A DNA stretch of 64,000 nucleotides from an uncultured Bacteroidota bacterium (GTDB lineage Bacteria > Bacteroidota > Bacteroidia > Flavobacteriales > Flavobacteriaceae), in assembly GCA_902635965.1 (NCBI GenBank), contig CACPQA010000006.1, positions 31,793-95,792 on the forward strand. Direction: 5' to 3'. Position 1 is the first letter of the stretch. Every line of letters begins with the position of its first letter. This document shows, piece by piece, positions 16,774 through 24,695 of this stretch. The translations under genes were made by a program, and so were the position numbers. Below the pieces are notes generated by a model that made no database searches, was not told the DNA's origin, and saw only the letters and a program-made list of their open reading frames with translations.

Positions 16774-17124
16774 ATGATTAAGTTTTTACTATTTTTTTTA
16801 GTTTTTAACTTTACTTATTCACAGGAATGGTTAATTGTGAGTATTATCAACCAGAATAGTAAGGGTATTAAGTATGAAGTTGACAATGGGGAAAAAATTT
16901 CAAAAAAAACCACCAAAAATCCTTCACTAGTAAATTTAATAGATGTTTTTAAACAAAAGGGTTATAGTCTGAATAACGTAACTCAAATAAATCAAATTGA
17001 CTTAAATGGAGTTTTTCCTCTATTTAATAATAATGCTAATTTTAATTTTCAAACTACAAACCTTAACTTGAATAACAATTTAAGAACCAATTTGTGGTTT
17101 AGAAAAGAATTTAAAGAAGAATAA
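16774..17124 (+). CDS. Small secreted protein of unknown function
   Basis: A 116-residue protein with a signal peptide (MIKFLLFFLVFNFTYSQ) and a short mature part that opens with a strand (EWLIVSIINQNS), then becomes Asn-rich (NNNANFNFQTTNLNLNNN) and ends basic. No family recognised. It is the first gene of a plus-strand run (16774, 17127, 17288, 17519, 17950) with gaps of 2, -4, 27 and -4 bases, so it may head an operon with the thioesterase. Confidence 0.62.
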   Translation: MIKFLLFFLVFNFTYSQEWLIVSIINQNSKGIKYEVDNGEKISKKTTKNPSLVNLIDVFKQKGYSLNNVTQINQIDLNGVFPLFNNNANFNFQTTNLNLNNNLRTNLWFRKEFKEE

Positions 17125-17126
17125 TT

Positions 17127-17291
17127 ATGAGAAAAAGGGATATTACAATACTAATTTCAGCCTTCTTGAGTTTTTTGTTGTCAGTTTACCTTTGGTTTTC
17201 TGGAGAAAAAGAAATGGGACAATATGTTTCTATTTGGGTTCCAACAATCTTGATATATGGTATTTTTTTTAATACACTTCCAAAAAAATGA
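17127..17291 (+). CDS. Small two-helix membrane protein (family with 18639-18800)
   Basis: ATG to TGA encodes 54 residues: a basic start, helix 1 ITILISAFLSFLLSVYLWFS, a GEKEMGQYV loop, helix 2 IWVPTILIYGIFF. It aligns over its whole length with the protein encoded at 18639-18800 on the other strand (shared SAFLSFLLS-YLWFSG and WVP-IL), so both are real, related genes. It starts 2 bases after the previous stop and overlaps the next ATG by 4 bases (ATGA), which indicates coupled translation. Function unknown. Confidence 0.75.
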   Translation: MRKRDITILISAFLSFLLSVYLWFSGEKEMGQYVSIWVPTILIYGIFFNTLPKK

Positions 17292-17491
17292 CAGATATAC
17301 AGTTATTTATTGCAGGTTGTATTTTATTCTCGCCAGTTTTAATCGTTCTCTATAGCTCTTTCCAAGAGCTAATAGGAGAACACAGCAATAAGAGCATAAA
17401 CAAACCAGTTTATAAATATTTGTCTCAAATTGGTTTTTCTATCCTAGTAATTTCTGTTTGCTTCCTTATGGGGATAGTAATTTTTTTTTAA
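17288..17491 (+). CDS. Small membrane protein of unknown function
   Basis: A 67-residue protein with a hydrophobic helix at residues 5-24 (LFIAGCILFSPVLIVLYSSF), a hydrophilic middle and a second helix at the C-terminus (IGFSILVISVCFLMGIVIFF). Its ATG overlaps the TGA of the preceding small membrane gene by four bases. The same order, a 53-residue two-helix protein followed by a 62-residue membrane protein, recurs on the opposite strand at 18800-18451. Not recognised beyond that. Confidence 0.65.
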   Translation: MTDIQLFIAGCILFSPVLIVLYSSFQELIGEHSNKSINKPVYKYLSQIGFSILVISVCFLMGIVIFF

Positions 17492-17518
17492 AAATTATAT
17501 TTAGTTTTATTTTAATTT

Positions 17519-17953
17519 ATGTCACACGAAATTGATAAATATATTTTTTTTCATAGTAAATATGGGGGAACAGGTAAAAAATTCAAATTCAAGTTCATTG
17601 AATATAAAAAATATAATTTGAAGTTGGAGGGAACATTTTCTAAAGATATGACGAATCCTGGTCCGGAAGGTTTTGTGCAAGGAGGTCAAATAACCTCTAT
17701 GTTAGACGATGTTACTAGTATTTTGTTAATTTTTGAATCTAAAGGCGAGATATATCCATCCTCAACTAATCTTCACACTATTTTTCATCGTCCATTATGT
17801 ATTGGAAACTATCTTTGTGAAGCAACTTTAATCAATAGAGGAAAAAATTTAGCCACTATTCGAGGTGAAATTTACAACCAAAATGGCAAAATAGCTGCTA
17901 CTTTGATTCACAATGCCTTTTTGATTTCAACTAAATTGAAATTAAATGGTTGA
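17519..17953 (+). CDS. PaaI-type hotdog thioesterase
   Basis: A 144-residue single hotdog-fold protein. The motif PGPEGFVQGGQITSMLDDVTSIL (residues 47-69) is the HGG...D active-site region of PaaI-like acyl-CoA thioesterases, with QGG in place of HGG. STNLHTIFHRPLCIGNYLCEATLINRGKNLATIRGEIYN gives the central strands and LIHNAFLIS the end. Substrate is probably a short or aromatic acyl-CoA, but this is not fixed by sequence. The stop overlaps the start of the SRPBCC gene by four bases. Confidence 0.87.
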   Translation: MSHEIDKYIFFHSKYGGTGKKFKFKFIEYKKYNLKLEGTFSKDMTNPGPEGFVQGGQITSMLDDVTSILLIFESKGEIYPSSTNLHTIFHRPLCIGNYLCEATLINRGKNLATIRGEIYNQNGKIAATLIHNAFLISTKLKLNG

Positions 17954-18447
17954 CTACTGTGTATAATGTTTCTTATAGAATTAGTTTAAAAAGTCCAAGT
18001 AAAGATATTTGGAAGGCAATTTCTTCTCATGGAAATTTAAATTTTTTTCATCCTTTTTGTCGAACGAATAAAGTTATTGAAGGGGATAAGGGTTCAATTA
18101 AAAAAGATATTTTGATTTATATAAATGGTGTCGTTTTTGAAAGAGAATTTTACCACTGGGATGAAATGAACGGTTATGAACTTATGATTGGGAAAAAAAA
18201 TGGTAAAAAGTCAAAAGTTGTGTGGAAAATATCTAAAACTAAAAATTATACCACTTTAACAATTAATGTATTCCCTTATAAAACTGATAAGATAAATTCA
18301 TTATTATATCCTTTTGTCTTCTATTTCTACATCAAACCCAAGTTAAAAAGCTATTTGAAAAGTGTTTTAAAGGGATTAAAGTTTTATTTGAAAAATAATC
18401 AAAAAGTAGTGAAGAATCAGTTTGGTAAGCATAGTTGGTTTTCTTAA
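17950..18447 (+). CDS. SRPBCC-family protein
   Basis: A 165-residue protein with the helix-grip pattern of the START/polyketide-cyclase superfamily. It begins with a strand YRISLKSPSKDIWKAISSHGNLNFFHPFCRTNKVIEGDKGS, then REFYHWDEMNGYELMIG and VVWKISKTKNYTTLTINVFPY. It ends in a long basic helix IKPKLKSYLKSVLKGLKFYLK. Such proteins bind hydrophobic ligands. The start is TTG at 17950, overlapping the thioesterase stop, so the two are coupled and may act on related acyl or lipid substrates. Confidence 0.78.
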   Translation: MTTVYNVSYRISLKSPSKDIWKAISSHGNLNFFHPFCRTNKVIEGDKGSIKKDILIYINGVVFEREFYHWDEMNGYELMIGKKNGKKSKVVWKISKTKNYTTLTINVFPYKTDKINSLLYPFVFYFYIKPKLKSYLKSVLKGLKFYLKNNQKVVKNQFGKHSWFS

Positions 18448-18450
18448 TAC

Positions 18451-18639
18451 TTAAATTGCTCTGTTTTTCGGTTTTTTGTCAGGAATTCTTCCATAATTAC
18501 CTCCACCATCGTAATCTGTTATATCAGTTTCTATCTTATCAATATTAACCTCATTTTTTTCTTCATTACTGTAAAAAATGCCAACAATAAATAGAAGACC
18601 AACAAATACACCGAATCCGAAAATTAGTATAATACTCAT
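18451..18639 (-). CDS. Small membrane-anchored protein
   Basis: A 62-residue protein: one N-terminal helix (IILIFGFGVFVGLLFIVGIFY) then a soluble acidic-to-basic tail (DITDYDGGGNYGRIPDKKPK). The ATG shares one base with the stop of the two-helix gene upstream, so both are one transcript. It converges with the SRPBCC gene with a 3-base gap. Function unknown. Confidence 0.65.
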   Translation of the reverse strand: MSIILIFGFGVFVGLLFIVGIFYSNEEKNEVNIDKIETDITDYDGGGNYGRIPDKKPKNRAI

Positions 18640-18800
18640 TATTTATTGTTTTGCTTTATGTATGCTCCCGCAGCCAAAATAGATGGGACCCAAAGGCCGA
18701 CATATAGGCCTTCGTCTTGCTGACCGCTAAACCACAAGTAGATTGAAAGTAAAAAACTCAAAAACGCAGACGTTAGAATAAAATAATCAGATCTTTTCAT
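18639..18800 (-). CDS. Small two-helix membrane protein (family with 17127-17291)
   Basis: ATG to TAA encodes 53 residues with helix 1 FILTSAFLSFLLSIYLWFS, loop GQQDEGLYV, helix 2 LWVPSILAAGAYI. It is a clear homologue of the 17127-17291 product. A TAGATTTG promoter box lies 11 bases upstream of the ATG. Both copies are followed by a second small membrane gene, so a two-gene module seems to be present twice in inverted orientation around the thioesterase and SRPBCC genes. Confidence 0.75.
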   Translation of the reverse strand: MKRSDYFILTSAFLSFLLSIYLWFSGQQDEGLYVGLWVPSILAAGAYIKQNNK

Positions 18801-18810
18801 CTTTTTTTAT

Positions 18811-18818
18811 CAAATCTA
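18811..18818 (-). promoter_or_regulatory. TAnnTTTG promoter box
   Basis: The minus strand reads TAGATTTG, 11 bases before the ATG of the 53-residue membrane protein at 18800. The short distance predicts a very short leader. Confidence 0.45.
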
Positions 18819-18841
18819 AACATAATAATTAATCAGTGATT

Positions 18842-19621
18842 TTAATTTTTTAAAAATTTAAGCGAAGTGGAATTAAATTTTTCAGGATTTTCAATGTTTA
18901 CAACATGACCACAATTTTTAAAAATTTTTAAGATAGCATTTGGCTGAGTTTTAACGATTTTTTTTATTGAGGACAAAAACATGTAATCTTTATTACCCAT
19001 AATATATAGTGTCGGTATATCTGTTTTAATATTTTTGAAAAATCTTAAGAGTGGTAGTACTTTAGGGGTGAGTTTGAACCATCTTTCAACCTCTTTTTGA
19101 TTCATCCTTTTAGCTTCTTTTATAAAAAGCTTCCTCGACTCGCTATCAGTTTTTGATGGCATTACAATGAACGCGTAGAGCTTATAAAGCCACATATATG
19201 GAACTATGGATTTGGTTGCATAAGCAAAATACATCATTAATCTTGACATAAAATTAAGTTCTAAAGTAGCTCCTCCTAATACCATTTTTAAAATCCGATT
19301 TGGTTCTTTTAATACCAATTGGTTTATAATTACTGTTCCAAGTGAAATTCCAACAAAATGTGATTTTTTAATGTTTAAATTATCTAGTACCTCTAAAACA
19401 TCATTTAAAATTGATTCAAACGAAATTTTATTATTAGAATTTTGAGATGTATTTGAGCTTGAATACCCATGTCCACTCAAGTCAACAAGTAATAAGTTAA
19501 ATGCCTTTACAAAATATGGAATTTGCTTTTTCCAAATAGCACTACTTCCACCTGCGCCATGAACAAATGTAACCCATTGTCTATTAGAGTTATTATTAGA
19601 AAATTTTTTATAGTGAATCAT
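18842..19621 (-). CDS. Alpha/beta hydrolase
   Basis: A 259-residue soluble alpha/beta hydrolase. Landmarks are the oxyanion region VHGAGGSSAIWKKQIPYF (20-37), VDLSGHGYSS, the nucleophile elbow VGISLGT with Ser93, an Asp in YIMGNKDYMFL and a His in NCGHVVNIENPEKF near the end. Helices at 125-150 form a lid. The reaction (ester, lactone or thioester hydrolysis) cannot be told from sequence. It stands alone on the minus strand with a 118-base gap upstream. Confidence 0.9.
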   Translation of the reverse strand: MIHYKKFSNNNSNRQWVTFVHGAGGSSAIWKKQIPYFVKAFNLLLVDLSGHGYSSSNTSQNSNNKISFESILNDVLEVLDNLNIKKSHFVGISLGTVIINQLVLKEPNRILKMVLGGATLELNFMSRLMMYFAYATKSIVPYMWLYKLYAFIVMPSKTDSESRKLFIKEAKRMNQKEVERWFKLTPKVLPLLRFFKNIKTDIPTLYIMGNKDYMFLSSIKKIVKTQPNAILKIFKNCGHVVNIENPEKFNSTSLKFLKN

Positions 19622-19740
19622 TCAATCAAAATGTTGAGTAAATATATGTTATACAATATTTAAATTAAAATTCGGTTAAAATAATTTACGTATGTAAAGT
19701 CAATGAAAATTAAGTTGATTTTAAAATCGATGATCTAGAA

Positions 19741-20484
19741 TCATGATGCGTAAGTTCTATAAGAAGGTTGAAGAGGGGATATAACTTCAAAAATTCTTGA
19801 TTTTCTTTTGCATTTAATTTCAAAACTATCTGTTTCGGAAATAGTTAGAAATGTTCCTTTCAAATTTTTTTTTCTTTCAAGTTCAATTTCACCATCCAAA
19901 ACAAAGATAGAATGAACTTTTTCCTTTGAAGTACCAACAAAAAGAGACCCTTTTTCAAGTTCATGTATGTTGATACTCACCCCTTCTGTTTCCATCCGCA
20001 TGGGTGACTCATCATCTTTGATAATTGTAGTTGATGAGGTTTTGTTTTCCTTTACTTTAAACTGAGAAAAATTATAATCATCGTACGAAGCATTTTTTTT
20101 TAATGAATTTTTTAAATTAGGGTCAAACCAAATTTGAAAAATTGCAGAATTTTTTTCAAGTTCTTCAGCATGTGAAATTCCGTTTCCTGCACGAATAATT
20201 TGGACATCTCCTTTGGATAATGGAATCCATTTATTCTGTTTCGTGTCAAAATGATTTATTCTTCCACGTAAAACAAAACTACAAATTTCAAATCCCTGGT
20301 GCGGATGCAAAGCAATTGTACTTTTTTTATCAGTTGTCCATGCGTGAGCCCAATAAAAGAGGTTTGAATATGGCTTTAGTTTTCCTCCATCTTGGGGAAA
20401 ACCAATTGGCTTGTTTTCAAGAATTTCACCACCATTGAAATTCCCTTTTGCTTGTTCTGATTTTTTATAAACTTTTAATTTCAC
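19741..20484 (-). CDS. Pirin family protein
   Basis: A 247-residue bicupin. The N-terminal cupin carries the metal-site motifs LHPHQGFEICSFVLRGRINHFD (57-78) and GISHAEE (102-108), preceded by FYWAHAWTTD and followed by FQIWFDP. The C-terminal half is the degenerate second cupin (SLFVGTSKEKVHSIFVLDGEIELE). Some pirins oxidise quercetin-like compounds and others act as redox-dependent regulators; this short cytosolic form resembles the YhhW group. Monocistronic by context. Confidence 0.93.
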   Translation of the reverse strand: MKLKVYKKSEQAKGNFNGGEILENKPIGFPQDGGKLKPYSNLFYWAHAWTTDKKSTIALHPHQGFEICSFVLRGRINHFDTKQNKWIPLSKGDVQIIRAGNGISHAEELEKNSAIFQIWFDPNLKNSLKKNASYDDYNFSQFKVKENKTSSTTIIKDDESPMRMETEGVSINIHELEKGSLFVGTSKEKVHSIFVLDGEIELERKKNLKGTFLTISETDSFEIKCKRKSRIFEVISPLQPSYRTYAS

Positions 20485-20576
20485 ATATCAATAATAGTTT
20501 AATGAAATGATTTATAATTAAAACCTTAAATGTTATTTCCTTTAAAATAATAGTTTTTACTAATATTATAAAAATT

Positions 20577-20765
20577 ATGATTGAACATTTTTTTCAGTGC
20601 CCTTATTGTTGGCAACAAATTTCTATGTTAATTGAGCCATCTAGTGAAAGCACCTCCTATATCGAAGATTGTGAAATTTGTTGTAGACCGATAAACATCG
20701 AATATATTTTTTCAAACTCGGTGCTTTTAAATTTTAATGCATATTCAACTGATGAAAATTTCTAA
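20577..20765 (+). CDS. CPXCG-motif cysteine-rich protein
   Basis: A 62-residue protein with a likely zinc site made by CPYCW (residues 8-12) and CEICC (33-37), separated by MLIEPSSESTSYIED. This is the arrangement of the short CPXCG family, widespread in gamma-proteobacteria and Bacteroidetes, function unknown. The tail is acidic. It starts the plus-strand pair with the 20817 membrane gene. Confidence 0.85.
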   Translation: MIEHFFQCPYCWQQISMLIEPSSESTSYIEDCEICCRPINIEYIFSNSVLLNFNAYSTDENF

Positions 20766-20816
20766 TATTGATGTTTTTTTTTATTTTAGATGTTTATATT
20801 AAATGAAGTTTGATTT

Positions 20817-21128
20817 ATGTTAGGTCTGCACGATATACAATATCTATATGAATTTCTTTTTTGGGTTTTTATTTACCTTTCATTGCGTTTAGTATGGCAT
20901 TTACCTAAGGTTCGTCTTGCATATGGAATAGCAGTAGCTGTATTTAATTTTGCAGCAATAGTAATGTATACTATCTCCTCCTTGTCAGGACAAATGGGTG
21001 CACTAGACGCATTTGCATTTGCTTTCCTTCACTCAATGGTGTCAGTTGTGATGTTAACTTTAATTCATCAGGAAAACAAAATAGATAAAGAAAAAAGAAA
21101 TCTAAATGATGAAAAAGCGTTAAAATAA
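20817..21128 (+). CDS. Small integral membrane protein of unknown function
   Basis: A 103-residue protein with three predicted helices (residues 10-25, 35-54, 64-84) and a charged tail (HQENKIDKEKRNLNDEK). No family recognised. It ends inside the left arm of a terminator hairpin and shares that terminator with the convergent gene at 21158. Confidence 0.65.
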   Translation: MLGLHDIQYLYEFLFWVFIYLSLRLVWHLPKVRLAYGIAVAVFNFAAIVMYTISSLSGQMGALDAFAFAFLHSMVSVVMLTLIHQENKIDKEKRNLNDEKALK

Positions 21129-21153
21129 AAAAAAGCTCCTCGAAGGAGCTTTT
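21127..21153. terminator. Bidirectional rho-independent terminator
   Basis: AAAAGCTCCT pairs with AGGAGCTTTT around a CGA loop (21131-21153). A-runs on one side and T-runs on the other make it work for both the plus-strand gene ending at 21128 and the minus-strand gene ending at 21158. Confidence 0.92.
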
Positions 21154-21157
21154 AAAA

Positions 21158-21889
21158 TTATCTTTCTGCGGCAACCAGGGTTAAAATATGAGTATTATAT
21201 ATAGTCCGCAAGTTTTCATATTGCTTTAAAGTTGTCATCTGAGTCTTAGAAAGTTTATTTGTAGTCATTCTAGCCTCCATAATTTCATCCATAGAATTAT
21301 AAAAGTCAAAAGTTAAATATTGCGCATTGTGTGATGACCCAAATCGATTTAAAATTTTTCCAAATCCCCAAGCAGCTCTTCCGTTTTGTTTGTAACTTTT
21401 TCCTGCTTCTTTTTCCATTTCCTCATATTCATAATTATTTAAAAAATCAACATTCATATAATTTATGACTAAATTTTTTGGTGGCATGTCTCCTGCTTTA
21501 ATTCCGTAAGAGGCCTTAACTCCCAAGATTAAACTACCCTCTTTTACAACTCTATTTTGGTAGCCCTTACGATGCGTTTTTATTTCGTGATCACTCAAAA
21601 TAGATGAGTTTTGAGTGTCCGGATTTGCATTTGGATTGTTAAAATGTACATACAAAAAAGTTGTTGTGGGTTCTCCATAACTGTTATTTGAGATTCTCCA
21701 CATATCCCATCCAAGTTTATTTCCTTTATCAATTTGTTCCTTATGTAATTTGGCATGAACGTTTTTTTCTGCCTCTATGTGTTCTCTTACGTCAGAATTT
21801 TTTACGGTCACGTAATGCATATAAGCAGTTTGTGAATAAGTGTAATTTAAAATTGCACTTAAAATAAAAATGTATAATGTTTTTTTCAT
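21158..21889 (-). CDS. Secreted protein of unknown function
   Basis: A 243-residue exported protein (signal ending TYSQ). The mature part seems to have two similar halves, each with a strand and helix pattern like dimeric alpha-beta-barrel proteins: YMHYVTVKNSDVREHIEAEKNVHAKLHKEQIDKG...MWRI and VINYMNVDFLNNYEYEEMEKEAGKSYKQNGRAAWGFGKI. That fold reading is tentative. A smaller exported protein at 28876 has the same flavour (LSVHFFDVPENLESDFLKF). The C-terminal LRTIYNTHILTLVAAER ends just before the terminator. Confidence 0.68.
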   Translation of the reverse strand: MKKTLYIFILSAILNYTYSQTAYMHYVTVKNSDVREHIEAEKNVHAKLHKEQIDKGNKLGWDMWRISNNSYGEPTTTFLYVHFNNPNANPDTQNSSILSDHEIKTHRKGYQNRVVKEGSLILGVKASYGIKAGDMPPKNLVINYMNVDFLNNYEYEEMEKEAGKSYKQNGRAAWGFGKILNRFGSSHNAQYLTFDFYNSMDEIMEARMTTNKLSKTQMTTLKQYENLRTIYNTHILTLVAAER

Positions 21890-21946
21890 TTTGAATTAAT
21901 TTATGATTAAAAAATAAAAGTAGGAACTTAAATTTTAAATTTAAAA

Positions 21947-23173
21947 TTATAAATATTGAATTTTAAATTTAAAATCTGCATTTTTTTCAAGACGATTTAA
22001 TAATGCAGCACCTAAACCTGTAGATGGTGTCAATACTCCATTTTGATTCGGTAATTTATCTAGGGCTAAACAAATGGAACTTTCAGCCAGCATTTTAGAT
22101 GTTGATCCGTATCCTGGACATCCAACACCATAAACTGATACTATTGATTTTAAATTATTGTCAAAAACATAAAATTTAAATTTAAAAAACCCACTTTTTA
22201 TGCTTTCCCCAGTTGGACCCTGACCAGGTTTTGGTAGGACCAACTTGAGCAATGAATTTATTGTTGAATTTTTAATTTTACTAATTAAATAAATTGGAAT
22301 GAGTTTCAAGTATCCTAAAAATTTGCTAAAAATACTTCTGCCCAACAATAAAGCCTCATTATAAATAAAAATTCTACCGTATTTGAAGTCCATTAAATAG
22401 TTACTTCGTCTAACAATACGAGTATTTATGGTAGCCATTACAAATGGACTAATCCATTTTTTGGATGTCCTGTCGAAAACAATTTTATTCAAATCTTTCT
22501 CCTCAGGTTCAAATGAAACTTTATCTGGGACTAGACCGTAAGGGTTTTTAAGTATTTTTCTAATGCTATTGTTTTTTCTTGACTGTTCTAAAATGTTTAG
22601 AAAACTATATATTGTTCCTCCACTAACTCCTCCTTTCATAGAAATTACTCGCATACAGATTTTGCTCGCATATTTTCCTGTACTTTCCTTCATCTTGTTT
22701 TGCGCGTAGAATACACCCAGGTCAGAGGGTATAGAGTCAAATCCGCAGGAATGTACAATTTTAACTTTATTTCTTATTGCCTTTGCATGAAATTTATCAA
22801 TAATTTCTCTTATCCATTGCGTTTCACCAGTTATGTCACAGTAATTTGTTTTGCTCTCTATGCATGCGTCAACCAATAAAGTTCCGTATTTAGCGTAAGG
22901 TCCAACTGTTGAACAAATAGTTCTAGTCGTTTTAGTCATTTCTAAAAGGCTACTTTTGTCATTGCTGTCAGCAATTAAATATGGGATGTTTTTCAAATTA
23001 AGTGAGGAAATTAATGTTTTGATTTTTAATTCATTTCTACCACCTAAAGCCCATTTCAAATTGGTTTTTTTATAGTTTTTTAATATATACTCACAAACTA
23101 ATTTTCCCGTGTAACCTGTTGATCCCCATATTATTAGGTCAAATTTTTTACTTTTTTGAGTGCGATCACTCAT
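21947..23173 (-). CDS. Saccharopine dehydrogenase-like reductase (trans-acting enoyl reductase family)
   Basis: A 408-residue protein with an N-terminal Rossmann fold, FDLIIWGSTGYTGKLVCEYIL (residues 11-31), then LKWALGGRNELKIKTL and TICSTVGPYAKYGTLLVDACIE. Next are TNYCDITGETQWIREII and KIVHSCGFDSIPSDLGVF. These blocks match the saccharopine-dehydrogenase-like group that includes mycobacterial trans-acting enoyl reductases and eukaryotic SCCPDH, which act on lipids rather than saccharopine. The C-terminal GVLTPSTGLGAALLNRL is also typical. Probably membrane-associated and involved in lipid metabolism. Upstream a tiny ORF overlaps its ATG by four bases. Confidence 0.9.
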   Translation of the reverse strand: MSDRTQKSKKFDLIIWGSTGYTGKLVCEYILKNYKKTNLKWALGGRNELKIKTLISSLNLKNIPYLIADSNDKSSLLEMTKTTRTICSTVGPYAKYGTLLVDACIESKTNYCDITGETQWIREIIDKFHAKAIRNKVKIVHSCGFDSIPSDLGVFYAQNKMKESTGKYASKICMRVISMKGGVSGGTIYSFLNILEQSRKNNSIRKILKNPYGLVPDKVSFEPEEKDLNKIVFDRTSKKWISPFVMATINTRIVRRSNYLMDFKYGRIFIYNEALLLGRSIFSKFLGYLKLIPIYLISKIKNSTINSLLKLVLPKPGQGPTGESIKSGFFKFKFYVFDNNLKSIVSVYGVGCPGYGSTSKMLAESSICLALDKLPNQNGVLTPSTGLGAALLNRLEKNADFKFKIQYL

Positions 23174-23289
23174 TTGTTATAAATTAAATTTCTAATCATA
23201 AATAAAAATTCAGTTGCTATTTGAAGAATTAACAATAAACCCAGAAATACAATAATAATCGAAATTAAAATAATAAGCTTCCTTGACAA
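23170..23289 (-). CDS. Possible 39-residue membrane peptide
   Basis: TTG to TGA encodes 39 residues: SRK, then a long hydrophobic helix LIILISIIIVFLGLLLIL, then QIATEFLFMIRNLIYNK. It begins 3 bases after the CapA stop and its TGA overlaps the ATG of the reductase gene (ATGA), exactly filling the gap. This tight packing favours a real coupled gene. No homologue recognised. Confidence 0.42.
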   Translation of the reverse strand: MSRKLIILISIIIVFLGLLLILQIATEFLFMIRNLIYNK

Positions 23290-23292
23290 ATA

Positions 23293-24657
23293 TCAATTTT
23301 TGACATTAATAATTCCTATTCCATCCTTAAATACAATTTTGGTCCCAAATGGTTTTGAACGTTCAATTAAATCGTTAATTATTTTTCTACTTAATGTTTT
23401 ATTTGCAAACATGGGTCTTCCTCTCACTGTTCTCTTTGCTCTGAATCCAAGACTTATTGGGTATAGTTCTATTTTAATCAAACTGTCTTTATTCCATTTA
23501 GGCACAGCCACGACAGATTCCCAAATTTCTCTCTCAGTTGGAAAACCTCTAGTGTCATTTGCGTATCTTTTTGAGTTCCAATCGTTAATCTGGGCTTCAT
23601 TACCTAAGTTATATCTTGCATAATTTTCCTCTGGCACCCTTAAAAGAGTTTCATTTTGAAACATGAAATTTGCTAGACTATAAAAAATAGGTTTGCCTTT
23701 GTAAATTTCGATACCTCTTAACACATGGGGTCCATGACCAACTACCACATCTGCTCCAGCATCGATCATTTTTCTTGAAAACTCAACCAAAAATTTTGCT
23801 GGGATTGATTTTTTTTGATCTGATTCGTGTGCATGAATTGACACAATTGTGTAATCTGCCATATGAATACTGCTTCCAACAACTCTTTCAATTTCTTTTA
23901 AATCTTTTTGATTTGTTTTGGTCATTATTTCATTATTATCTCCAACTCTATAATTTCTTCCAGAAAAGGTAATTTCGCTTAAAGAATTTTTATCTTTTTG
24001 ATTGAATTTGTTAGGTTCCAATTCTTCTTTCAATTTTTTTATATTGTCAAAATGTTCTTTAGTAACTATAAATTCTGTTTTAAATCTCAAAGGACTAAGT
24101 CCCGGTCTAGAATTAGTATCTCCCCTTGATGTCCCTGCCCTTGAGTGGTCAGGAAATGTTGATGCGCAGGATATTAATGCAACTCTTCCCTTAGAAGTTT
24201 CAATAAATTTTGCTTCTCTTGCTTCTTCAAGACTTTCTCCAGCACCTGCATTTACAAGCCCATAATCATTTAAATATTTTAAAGTTAATCTCATACCTTC
24301 TGTCCCGTAATCACCGGTATGGTTATTTGCTGTTGAAACGATATCAAATCCTGCCCATATAAGTTCCTTTGCTAAAGACGGCTCAGCTCTCATGTAAGTG
24401 CCTCCACTTTTATGCATTGGATAGGGCTCGTAATCATGTAAAAGCATTTCAAAATTCGTAAATCCAACATCTGCAGATCTAATTAATTTGATCATTTCCA
24501 AAAAGGGAGGTTCATTGTAAACGCTTAATTTTCTTGTAATAATTGCATCGCCTGTTAGGGCCATAGAGAATATTTGATCATTGACTTGGGCATTTAATTT
24601 ATAAATTGAACTAAAGCTTAACAAAAAGGTAAAAAAGAATAACATAAAATTTTTCAT
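23293..24657 (-). CDS. CapA-family protein
   Basis: A 454-residue exported protein of the PGA_cap/CapA metallophosphatase-like family. After a signal peptide (ending KLNAQ) come the family blocks FSMALTGDAIITRKLS, ADVGFTNFEMLLHDYE, FDIVSTANNHTGDYGTEGM, VALISCAS, IVSIHAH and GADVVVGHGPHVLRGIEIYKGKPIFYSLANFMFQNE. His/Asp/Asn metal-binding positions are in place. CapA/PgsA proteins act in poly-gamma-glutamate export in some bacteria; most others, including those lacking capB/C neighbours as here, have unknown substrates. Longer than average because of an insertion at residues 195-245. Confidence 0.93.
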   Translation of the reverse strand: MKNFMLFFFTFLLSFSSIYKLNAQVNDQIFSMALTGDAIITRKLSVYNEPPFLEMIKLIRSADVGFTNFEMLLHDYEPYPMHKSGGTYMRAEPSLAKELIWAGFDIVSTANNHTGDYGTEGMRLTLKYLNDYGLVNAGAGESLEEAREAKFIETSKGRVALISCASTFPDHSRAGTSRGDTNSRPGLSPLRFKTEFIVTKEHFDNIKKLKEELEPNKFNQKDKNSLSEITFSGRNYRVGDNNEIMTKTNQKDLKEIERVVGSSIHMADYTIVSIHAHESDQKKSIPAKFLVEFSRKMIDAGADVVVGHGPHVLRGIEIYKGKPIFYSLANFMFQNETLLRVPEENYARYNLGNEAQINDWNSKRYANDTRGFPTEREIWESVVAVPKWNKDSLIKIELYPISLGFRAKRTVRGRPMFANKTLSRKIINDLIERSKPFGTKIVFKDGIGIINVKN

Positions 24658-24695
24658 GATTTGAAAATATTATATTCATTAAATTTATTAAAAGG

